In this document: piece after piece, positions 10,325 through 17,840 of the stretch
Layout of the letters: each line of letters starts with the position of its first letter
How positions within the stretch are numbered: position 1 is the first letter of the stretch
Origin: an uncultured Bacteroidota bacterium
GTDB lineage: Bacteria > Bacteroidota > Bacteroidia > Flavobacteriales > Flavobacteriaceae
Assembly (NCBI GenBank): GCA_902598295.1
Contig: CACKBA010000001.1
Coordinates: 1 to 64,000 of the forward strand
DNA: 64,000 nt
Direction: 5' to 3'
Made by a program: the position numbers and the translations under genes
The notes under the pieces: generated by a model
What the model saw: the letters and a program-made list of their open reading frames with translations, nothing else
What the model was told of the DNA's origin: nothing
Database searches by the model: none

Positions 10325-10492
10325 CTAATTTTTTTGTGGAAATCTACCATAGTTTCCCATTCCATCATAGTCCATTTCATTAGCTTGATCTGAATCCTTG
10401 TACTTATCTTTTTCCTCTTTGTTAACTAGAAATACACTTGCAATCACCAAACAACTAACCAAAAAACCAATTATAAATAAATACAATTCCAT
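10325..10492 (-). CDS. 55-aa small single-TM protein (partner B of cassette copy 1)
   Basis: Manual translation MELYLFIIGFLVSCLVIASVFLVNKEEKDKYKDSDQANEMDYDGMGNYGRFPQKN*; not in track. Confidence 0.6.
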   Translation of the reverse strand: MELYLFIIGFLVSCLVIASVFLVNKEEKDKYKDSDQANEMDYDGMGNYGRFPQKN

Positions 10493-10494
10493 TA

Positions 10495-10668
10495 CTATTT
10501 ATATACGCTTTTAACGTATGAACCAAAAGCTAATATTGAGGGGACCCATAATCCTACATAAAAACCTTCTTCCTTAAAACCATTAAACCATAATCCAACA
10601 GATAAAGCAAATGAAATTAATACTGCAATTAAAAGCAATTTATCTGACTTTTTAAATTTGGAAAACAT
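10495..10668 (-). CDS. 57-aa small membrane protein with WVPSIL motif (partner A of cassette copy 1)
   Basis: Manual translation MFSKFKKSDKLLLIAVLISFALSVGLWFNGFKEEGFYVGLWVPSILAFGSYVKSVYK*; paralogue at 15575. Confidence 0.7.
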   Translation of the reverse strand: MFSKFKKSDKLLLIAVLISFALSVGLWFNGFKEEGFYVGLWVPSILAFGSYVKSVYK

Positions 10669-10749
10669 GTCTTTTAAATATTAGTTTAAATTAACTTATA
10701 TATTTGTGATGTTAATATTAGTAAATATTTACAAAATATTAGAGAATTT

Positions 10750-11622
10750 ATGACTGAAAAAATTAATAGTGTTTTTAAAAAAGTTTTTTCAGATAGGAAT
10801 TTAAAAACATTTGAAAAAATTATCTTATTTCTAGCTACGGCTGGATTTATAATTCACTTGGTTCTAATATTATTAAATAACAAGGGCTACGTAGATCTAT
10901 CATTTTTTCAGGGTAGCCTATTTGTAAATCCAATTTCAGCAATTTACACCCCTTTTTCTTTCATCTTAATATATGAGGCATTTCTATTAATCTATTATTT
11001 GCCTAGATCATTTACAACCTCCATAGCAAAGCAATTTGAGATTATGTCTCTCATTTTAATAAGAAAAATATTTAAAGATATCCCTGATGTTAATCTTTCT
11101 GATAATTGGATTTTAAATGAAAATAACCTTCAATTGATTTATGATTTGACAGGTGTATTAATTGTTTTTTATCTAATATATATGTTTAAAAAGTTGAAGG
11201 AAAATTTACCGAAACTGCCTGTTCATCAAAACTTGGAGCGTTTCCTAGGTTACAAAAGATTAATTAGTCTTTTATTAATTCCTACATTAATTATTCTTTG
11301 TGTATTTAGTTTTATAGATTGGTACGGTGCTATATTTATTGGTGGAGAGGGCTCTCCAAATATTGATTATTTATTTTTTGTGGAATTTTTTGGAATATTA
11401 ATTTTGGTTGATGTATTTATTTTATTGATTTCTTTTCAATACACAGAAAGATACTCACAACTGGTTAGAAATACCGGTTTTATCATATCAACCATACTTT
11501 TAAGATTGTCATTTAATGCAGTTGGGTTAACCAGTGTAATTCTATTGATAAGCGGAATAGTTTTCGGATTAATTATTCTTTACATTTATAACAAAATGGA
11601 AAGAACATCTTTAGTCACATGA
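10750..11622 (+). CDS. hypothetical multi-pass membrane protein
   Basis: Long ORF with about seven hydrophobic segments. Confidence 0.6.
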   Translation: MTEKINSVFKKVFSDRNLKTFEKIILFLATAGFIIHLVLILLNNKGYVDLSFFQGSLFVNPISAIYTPFSFILIYEAFLLIYYLPRSFTTSIAKQFEIMSLILIRKIFKDIPDVNLSDNWILNENNLQLIYDLTGVLIVFYLIYMFKKLKENLPKLPVHQNLERFLGYKRLISLLLIPTLIILCVFSFIDWYGAIFIGGEGSPNIDYLFFVEFFGILILVDVFILLISFQYTERYSQLVRNTGFIISTILLRLSFNAVGLTSVILLISGIVFGLIILYIYNKMERTSLVT

Positions 11623-12180
11623 TCCTAAGCTATAACTGATTAGTCCAGCACATCCAGCCAAGGTAGAGTTATTGTAAGTAAAACCATCGCAACCACAAAC
11701 AGGGTCTACAACAGTTGGTGCAATGCAATTTTTATTAATCTTTGTTAAATCTATACATCCATCAAAATATTTACTGATGAATTCCTCATTTTCTTGTGAT
11801 CCAAATGTCATATTACTAATTTCTGAGATGGCAGCTCTGATGAGTTCAACTGAATCAGATGTGTCTGGCATTGTAAATGTTGATCTATCCATACTAATTA
11901 ATTCGTTTTTGTCGGAATTTAGATCAATAGCTGTGTAAAAATAATATCTTAGTACGTAACCAATACTGATTTCTAGATTTCCATAATTTTTATCAAAAAC
12001 TGCTGAATCAGAAATTGTTGTTTTTAAAATTCGATAAGGCTGATTAAAACCTGAATTAGTTCGAAGAGCTGGCAACTCAATTATGTCAGATAGATTTTGG
12101 TCTCTATCATTATCATTAGGGTATTCTTCTGAACAAGAAATTGAGTTAAAAATAAGAAGCATAACAAAGAAGTTTTTCAT
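11611..12180 (-). CDS. lipoprotein with C-terminal Kazal-like domain
   Basis: Start MKNFFVMLLIFNSISC lipobox; CIAPTVVDPVCGCDGFTYNNSTLAGCAGLISYSLGSC matches Kazal-like spacing. Confidence 0.7.
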   Translation of the reverse strand: MKNFFVMLLIFNSISCSEEYPNDNDRDQNLSDIIELPALRTNSGFNQPYRILKTTISDSAVFDKNYGNLEISIGYVLRYYFYTAIDLNSDKNELISMDRSTFTMPDTSDSVELIRAAISEISNMTFGSQENEEFISKYFDGCIDLTKINKNCIAPTVVDPVCGCDGFTYNNSTLAGCAGLISYSLGSCD

Positions 12181-12219
12181 AATTGTATTGTTTTCAAGTA
12201 TTATGCCATACAATTTTGC

Positions 12220-12960
12220 TTAGGAATAAGTACTATAACTTGGATTAATAGGTGATATAATTTCAAAAACTTTTGCTTTTTCTAATACTTTAATTTGGAA
12301 ATAATTTTCTAATTGAACAGTAAAAAAAGTTCCCTCAGAGTATTCAGTTCCATTAAAAGACATTACTCCTTCAATCAAAAATATAGAATGAACACAACCT
12401 TCATTAATATCAATTAGATGATCTCCAATTTCAAAACAATATTCATTTACACTAACTCCTTCAGAATCAATTTGGACTGGTGAATCACCGCCTATTATAT
12501 TTTTCACGACTTTATTTTTTGTAGTGTTTACTGCAAATTCATTTGACTTGTAATCGCTATATGATGCTTCCTTAATTAAAGTTTTTGAAAGATCCGGATC
12601 AAACCAAATTTGAAAAATTTCAGAGTTATCACAAATTTCCTCGGAATGGGATATTCCACTTCCTGAACGTACTACTTGAACATCTCCCTCATCAAGTGGT
12701 ATCCATTTATTTTGCACAGTATCAAAGTGATTTATTTTGCCTTTCAAAACAAAACTACATATCTCAAAACCCCTGTGAGGATGAAGTCCAATTGTACTTT
12801 TTTCATAAGGTGTCCACGCATGAGCCCAATAAAATATATTCGAATAAGGTTTTAATTTGCCTCCATCTTGAGGAAAACCAATGGGTTTTTTTTCTAAAAT
12901 TTCGCCCTGATTAAAGCTTCCGCTTGCTTGATCACTTTTTTTATAAACACTAACACCCAT
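12220..12960 (-). CDS. pirin family protein
   Basis: Cupin: ANAW-like YWAHAWTPYEKSTIGLHPHRGFEICSFVLKG; DVQVVRSGSGISHSE. Confidence 0.9.
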   Translation of the reverse strand: MGVSVYKKSDQASGSFNQGEILEKKPIGFPQDGGKLKPYSNIFYWAHAWTPYEKSTIGLHPHRGFEICSFVLKGKINHFDTVQNKWIPLDEGDVQVVRSGSGISHSEEICDNSEIFQIWFDPDLSKTLIKEASYSDYKSNEFAVNTTKNKVVKNIIGGDSPVQIDSEGVSVNEYCFEIGDHLIDINEGCVHSIFLIEGVMSFNGTEYSEGTFFTVQLENYFQIKVLEKAKVFEIISPINPSYSTYS

Positions 12961-12965
12961 CCTGC

Positions 12966-13499
12966 TTATATTTTAGAGATAAATTCATTGAGTTTGGATT
13001 CAAAAATAGATTTAAGTTTAGGGTCGGTTATTCCCAAGTTATCATTAAAGTTCTCATTAAAGTTTGGTAGAGAAAAAGTTGAAATATGGTTTGTATTACG
13101 CCTACTTATCCTAGAAAATGCTGCTTCAAGAACTATAACAGCTCCATTCCCGCCTGTTGATGTTGCTAATAAAAACATTGGTTTGTTATACCATACATTT
13201 TTATCAATTCTTGATATCCAGTCAAATATATTTTTGAAAGCACTGGTATAAGAGGCATTGTGTTCTGCAAAAGAAATTACAACAGCGTCTGAGTTTTTAA
13301 ATTGTTGTTTAAATCTGTGTGCTAGGTCTGGAATACCATCTTCATTTTCTCTGTCAATACTATAAATTGGCATTTCATAATCATTCAAGTCGAGGATGTT
13401 TACATCTGCATTAGGAATACAACTTGCCACATAGACAGCAAGTTTCTTATTTATGGATTTTTTCGAGGAGCTCGCTCCAAATGCTAAAATTTTACTCAT
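12966..13499 (-). CDS. NAD(P)H-dependent FMN reductase
   Basis: ILAFGASSSKKSINKKL, PNADVNILDLNDYEMPIYS, MFLLATSTGGNGA. Confidence 0.88.
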   Translation of the reverse strand: MSKILAFGASSSKKSINKKLAVYVASCIPNADVNILDLNDYEMPIYSIDRENEDGIPDLAHRFKQQFKNSDAVVISFAEHNASYTSAFKNIFDWISRIDKNVWYNKPMFLLATSTGGNGAVIVLEAAFSRISRRNTNHISTFSLPNFNENFNDNLGITDPKLKSIFESKLNEFISKI

Positions 13500-13585
13500 T
13501 ATTTTTTACTGTGTGATCCATCACAATAACCATTGGGATTTGATGTATTTCCACATCCACACATTGGTTTGTCTATTGATTTCAT
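13499..13585 (-). CDS. 28-aa stand-alone CDGSH-type iron-sulfur protein
   Basis: Manual translation MKSIDKPMCGCGNTSNPNGYCDGSHSKK*; in-frame stop upstream; TAATG overlap with FMN reductase start. Confidence 0.7.
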   Translation of the reverse strand: MKSIDKPMCGCGNTSNPNGYCDGSHSKK

Positions 13586-13622
13586 ATTAAATTTTTTTAA
13601 TTTTTTTCAAATAATATGCCAT

Positions 13623-13961
13623 CTAATCATCGAATTCGAATAAATCCTTTGTTTCATCTGAATCAAAATCGACTGACTCATCAATTTTTTTTATTTCTGA
13701 AACTATGGATTTCATGATCTTTTTATTGCATCCTTCAAAATTTTTGAGTTGAACTAAATCTTCAACCAAAAGGCTTTTTCTTCTATTTTCTTTGAATGAT
13801 TTAAAAAGCTTCTCTAGATAATTATTGAAAAAATCTATTTGATCTAAGTAGCATTCTTTAATTAAGTCTAATGTTTCTAAACTTTTTGACCTTCGTTTAA
13901 AAGCTTTGAAGTAAAATACCTTGAGTTCTCTCTCAATAATATCTGATAGAAATTTATTCAA
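13623..13961 (-). CDS. hypothetical helical protein
   Basis: Intact 112-aa ORF, charged, acidic C-terminus. Confidence 0.55.
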   Translation of the reverse strand: MNKFLSDIIERELKVFYFKAFKRRSKSLETLDLIKECYLDQIDFFNNYLEKLFKSFKENRRKSLLVEDLVQLKNFEGCNKKIMKSIVSEIKKIDESVDFDSDETKDLFEFDD

Positions 13962-14036
13962 TGATTCATTTTATTTGACGATAAAATTAATTTGAATTTA
14001 GTAAAATGGTTTAGGTTTTGATTAATTTAATTTGAA

Positions 14037-14354
14037 ATGCACATATATAATATAACTTTTATAGTTGAAAAAGAAATTGAAAAAAACTGGATTGAACATA
14101 TTGATATGGTTTTGCTTCCAGAAATTTCAGCTAATGTTCACCAAGTAGATTTACTCAAAGTTACATTTGAGGAAAACCCCACAAACATCCAAGGTTCTAC
14201 ATTTACCGTTCAATTTTATTGCTCTGACGAAAGTATGATTAGTTGGGTTAAAGAAATTGGACATCAAATGCTTTTACAAAAATTATACAGAAAATTTCCT
14301 AAATACTGGGTGGCATTTGCTTCAAGATTAGATTTCATCAAAACTTATAAATAA
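14037..14354 (+). CDS. DUF4286 family protein
   Basis: YNITFIVEKEIEKNWIEHIDMVLLPEI... typical DUF4286. Confidence 0.8.
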   Translation: MHIYNITFIVEKEIEKNWIEHIDMVLLPEISANVHQVDLLKVTFEENPTNIQGSTFTVQFYCSDESMISWVKEIGHQMLLQKLYRKFPKYWVAFASRLDFIKTYK

Positions 14355-14388
14355 TAATGGCACATGTTTTGAACACTGTGTTATTGAA

Positions 14389-15000
14389 ATGAAAAATTTA
14401 GTCGTTATAGGGCACCCTGACAAAAATTCTTTTTGCCATAACGGGATTTTTAAAACGATTTGTTCTGAAATTAGTAATAAAGGTGAAGAACTTGAGATAA
14501 TAGATCTATACAGGGATAGTTTTACCCGCCCAAGAACTAAGCTCATTGAAAAGTATAAAAAACTTGTTACTTGGTGTGAAAGAATATACATCGTTTCACC
14601 AGTTTGGTGGTTCAGATTGACTCCTAGAATGGAAGTTTTTTTTGACGAGGTATTTACCCCTGGATTTGCATATAAGTTTGTGAATGTCACGAAAACCTAC
14701 GCTTATCCTGTACCGTTTTTAAAAGATAAAAAAGTGCGAACCTATATCACTCATGGAGCACCCTCACTTCCTGTTAGAACCCTTTATGTAAATTCAGTAA
14801 AACTAAGACTTGTAATGGGTGTGTACACTTTTGTTTTTGGATGGAGATTATCCCTCTTTACAAAAACAAAGCAATTCTGGTCGGTACCCTTTGTTTCTGA
14901 AAAAAAGAGAAAGAAATATTTAAGAACTGTTCAAAAAGATATAAGAAGGGATTTGAGACACTCTGTTGTTTCTCAAAAAGAAGCACTATCTTCACTCTAA
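14389..15000 (+). CDS. flavodoxin-fold NAD(P)H oxidoreductase
   Basis: MKNLVVIGHPDKNSFCHNGI..., IYIVSPVWWFRLTPRMEVFFDEVFTPGFAY. Confidence 0.85.
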   Translation: MKNLVVIGHPDKNSFCHNGIFKTICSEISNKGEELEIIDLYRDSFTRPRTKLIEKYKKLVTWCERIYIVSPVWWFRLTPRMEVFFDEVFTPGFAYKFVNVTKTYAYPVPFLKDKKVRTYITHGAPSLPVRTLYVNSVKLRLVMGVYTFVFGWRLSLFTKTKQFWSVPFVSEKKRKKYLRTVQKDIRRDLRHSVVSQKEALSSL

Positions 15001-15015
15001 ACTAACTGCTATTCA

Positions 15016-15453
15016 ATGTATAACTTTAACACCAATGACTACCTAGTCAGAATTCCTTTATTTATCATATTTTTTTGGTTTGGGTTTTTAAAAATTATTG
15101 ATTTATCTCCAGCACAAGAACTAGTTATGGACACGGTGTATTGGATGCCTTTTTTGGATGCTGCAACCTGGACAATAATTATTGGTGTTTGGGAAGTTTT
15201 CATTGCAATTTTCTTTTTGTTTAAAAGAACAACACTGATTGCTATGGTTCTACTTCTAATCCAGATGACAGGTACCTTTTTACCACTAGTAATTCTGCCT
15301 GAAGTTACATTTCAAAACTCAAATCCTTTTTTACCTACACTGGAAGGTCAGTATATAATTAAAAATATAATTATAATAACTGCTGCTATAATTATTGGTG
15401 GAACACAACTTAAAGTAGGATTATTCAATAAATTTTTTAAAGATGGGGTATAA
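15016..15453 (+). CDS. DUF417/YkgB-like DoxX-related membrane protein
   Basis: LFIIFFWFGFLKIIDLSPAQE...LPTLEGQYIIKN. Confidence 0.65.
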   Translation: MYNFNTNDYLVRIPLFIIFFWFGFLKIIDLSPAQELVMDTVYWMPFLDAATWTIIIGVWEVFIAIFFLFKRTTLIAMVLLLIQMTGTFLPLVILPEVTFQNSNPFLPTLEGQYIIKNIIIITAAIIIGGTQLKVGLFNKFFKDGV

Positions 15454-15538
15454 GAGTGAAATATTTGTTTACTTATGGATTATCTTAATCTTTATATTGG
15501 GAAGTTTAGAGATTTATAAAAAGTATAAAAAAAAATAA
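15443..15538 (+). CDS. putative 31-aa single-TM protein
   Basis: Manual translation MGYKSEIFVYLWIILIFILGSLEIYKKYKKK*, overlaps 3' end of preceding gene. Confidence 0.4.
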   Translation: MGYKSEIFVYLWIILIFILGSLEIYKKYKKK

Positions 15539-15574
15539 TTAATAATATTCTGCATAATTTTTGCTTAAATTATT

Positions 15575-15769
15575 GTGATGATTAATTTCTTCTTAAAATA
15601 CTATCCAATCATACTAGCCTTTATATCTTTTTTGTTTTCTGTTTTTCTCTGGTTTAGCGGTGATAAACTGAGTGGAATTTTTGTTGGAATTTGGGTTCCA
15701 TCAATACTTGCTCTTTCAATTGCAATACGACAACGGAGAAATGATGATAAAGATTTAGGCAATGGATGA
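15575..15769 (+). CDS. 64-aa small membrane protein with WVPSIL motif (partner A of cassette copy 2)
   Basis: ISFLFSVFLWFSGDKLSGIFVGIWVPSILALSIAIR; paralogue at 10495-10668. Confidence 0.75.
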   Translation: MMINFFLKYYPIILAFISFLFSVFLWFSGDKLSGIFVGIWVPSILALSIAIRQRRNDDKDLGNG

Positions 15770-15899
15770 TAAAATAATTTTTATTGTAGGCTTTGTAATA
15801 TTTTGCCTTTATTTAGTTGGATTCTTGGCTGTCATATATACTCAAAATAAAATACAAGACAAGGAGCTAGAAAACGATCCCGAAATTGAAGGCAACTAA
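15762..15899 (+). CDS. 45-aa small single-TM protein (partner B of cassette copy 2)
   Basis: Manual translation MDDKIIFIVGFVIFCLYLVGFLAVIYTQNKIQDKELENDPEIEGN*; overlaps partner A by 8 nt. Confidence 0.6.
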   Translation: MDDKIIFIVGFVIFCLYLVGFLAVIYTQNKIQDKELENDPEIEGN

Positions 15900-16381
15900 T
15901 TAATTGGTACAATTGTGTCGAAGATTGCTTCGGAAAAGTAGAACTTAAATTTTAATTCATCGTCTTTTTCAACAAGGTAAGTGCTTTCCAACCAATCAAA
16001 AATCAGTCTAACTTTTCCATCAGGCGTGTTTATATCAAATTCTCCGTGATGTTCTAAACTTACATGGGCTGAGTTAAAATCAGTATCTATTTCTATGTTT
16101 TTAAATTCTCTTTTAGATTCGATAATATCAAATGACTTTACAAAATCAATAAATTCTTCCGTGCTGTACCTTTTACTGTTTTCAAAAATGAAAAAATCAT
16201 CTGTCACAATTTCACCGAAAAGATCTACATCATTATCAACAATTTGGAAAATTTCATCTAGCTTTTCTTTTACATCAGATTCTGAAACTTTATTGGACTC
16301 TGAAATTAGGACATATAACATCCCTAATACAATCCCAACAAAAAAGAAAAAACCAAATTTAAAATTAAAAATATGTTTCAT
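15896..16381 (-). CDS. hypothetical membrane-anchored NTF2/SnoaL-like protein
   Basis: TM anchor plus LDEIFQIVDNDVDLFGEIVTDDFFIFENSKRYSTEEFIDFV... Confidence 0.5.
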   Translation of the reverse strand: MKHIFNFKFGFFFFVGIVLGMLYVLISESNKVSESDVKEKLDEIFQIVDNDVDLFGEIVTDDFFIFENSKRYSTEEFIDFVKSFDIIESKREFKNIEIDTDFNSAHVSLEHHGEFDINTPDGKVRLIFDWLESTYLVEKDDELKFKFYFSEAIFDTIVPIN

Positions 16382-16399
16382 GATTTAAATTTATAATAA

Positions 16400-16924
16400 T
16401 TATTTGGACTTCTCATCTTTTTTTGTGTCCTCTAATTTTTCTGTAGGATACTTTACCTTACTATATCCATATGCTGTAAAGTAGGGGTTTTTTACATCAA
16501 ATTTGATTTCATACTTATCCTCAAACTTATCAATGATTTCAAGAATTTTATCCAGATTTTTTCTAGTACTTTTTTGAATTCTTAAACAAACTTTGTCATT
16601 AAAATCTATAAACCACAATACTTCAATTTTTTGAGTCCCATATTGTCCACTCCATTTTTCTGTTACATGAGCGTAATGTTTAATTTCTCTCCAAGTCTTT
16701 TTTTTAAGTGTAATAGGGGCTAGGTATAATTCCTTTCTTATTCCCTCTCTGTTAACTTTAACGCTATTAATACAACATAGAGCATATAAAATTATACATG
16801 GAATAATAATATTTAGATTTTGGGTAAATAAATCCTGAATTGAATCTATATATAGGGGCAAGAAAAGAACCAATAGTCCAGCAAGCATATCACGATTTAT
16901 CCCAATAGACTTAAACTCTTTCAT
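16400..16924 (-). CDS. hypothetical membrane protein
   Basis: Intact ORF with two N-terminal TM segments. Confidence 0.55.
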   Translation of the reverse strand: MKEFKSIGINRDMLAGLLVLFLPLYIDSIQDLFTQNLNIIIPCIILYALCCINSVKVNREGIRKELYLAPITLKKKTWREIKHYAHVTEKWSGQYGTQKIEVLWFIDFNDKVCLRIQKSTRKNLDKILEIIDKFEDKYEIKFDVKNPYFTAYGYSKVKYPTEKLEDTKKDEKSK

Positions 16925-16944
16925 TCCTTTTAATTTAGAAAAAA

Positions 16945-17052
16945 TTAATCACCTCCCCAATTGTCTTGAAAAAAAATCCCCACCCCGAGCTCTGCCCAAA
17001 CGTATAAAACAAAAACAAAAAAGCATATTAACACGACTAACTTTTTACTCAT
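16945..17052 (-). CDS. 35-aa small single-TM protein ending NWGGD
   Basis: Manual translation MSKKLVVLICFFVFVLYVWAELGVGIFFQDNWGGD*; overlaps SDR stop. Confidence 0.5.
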   Translation of the reverse strand: MSKKLVVLICFFVFVLYVWAELGVGIFFQDNWGGD

Positions 17053-17839
17053 AGCGACCTGGAGCCAAAAAGGAACTCAAAATATCGAATATTTTTTTTG
17101 GAACGATTTTTAAAAGAAAAACAATAAATTTCCAAGTTTTAGTTGGTACAACAACTTTTTTATTATTTAACATACCTTTGACTCCCTCCACAGCAATTCT
17201 TCTTGCTGATTTTTTTAAAAAAGATGGTACGTTATCCATCTCATTTTGAACACCACTTGCCGTATGAAAATTTGTGACAGTATATCCAGGACATAAAGCA
17301 GTTGAGTATATTTTATGCTTATTATAAACAGCATTTAAAGATTCACTGAATCTATTCATAAATGTTTTTACTGGACCATACAATGATTGAATTGATGATG
17401 GAGGAGCATACGCAGCTACTGATGAGACAATCATTATATTTCCACGACCATTTTTCATCATTTTAGGTATAAAAATCTTTGTTAAAGCTATCACAGATGT
17501 TGACAGTACCCTCAAAAACTTTTCTTCATCTTCCATAGTTGATATATGAAATAAATCTGGTAATGCATAACCTGCATTGTTAATGAGGTAATCAATTTGG
17601 TAATCATTTGATTCACAAAAATCATAAAGCATTTTGGGCGCATCCTTTTCGCTTAAATCACATTTAATATAATCTGATTTAACTCCATAATTTTGAGATA
17701 TTTCAGATGAAAATTGAATTAGTTTTTTTTCACTTCTTGCTGTCAGAATTACATTATGTTTTTTTTCCGCAAGACACTTTGCAATTTCCAATCCAATTCC
17801 AGAACTGGCTCCAGTTATGAGTGCATAATTATTTGACAT
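17045..17839 (-). CDS. SDR family NAD(P)-dependent oxidoreductase
   Basis: ALITGASSGIGLEIA, LINNAGY, SSVAAY...SLYGPVK. Confidence 0.92.
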   Translation of the reverse strand: MSNNYALITGASSGIGLEIAKCLAEKKHNVILTARSEKKLIQFSSEISQNYGVKSDYIKCDLSEKDAPKMLYDFCESNDYQIDYLINNAGYALPDLFHISTMEDEEKFLRVLSTSVIALTKIFIPKMMKNGRGNIMIVSSVAAYAPPSSIQSLYGPVKTFMNRFSESLNAVYNKHKIYSTALCPGYTVTNFHTASGVQNEMDNVPSFLKKSARRIAVEGVKGMLNNKKVVVPTKTWKFIVFLLKIVPKKIFDILSSFLAPGRYE

Positions 17840-17840
17840 T

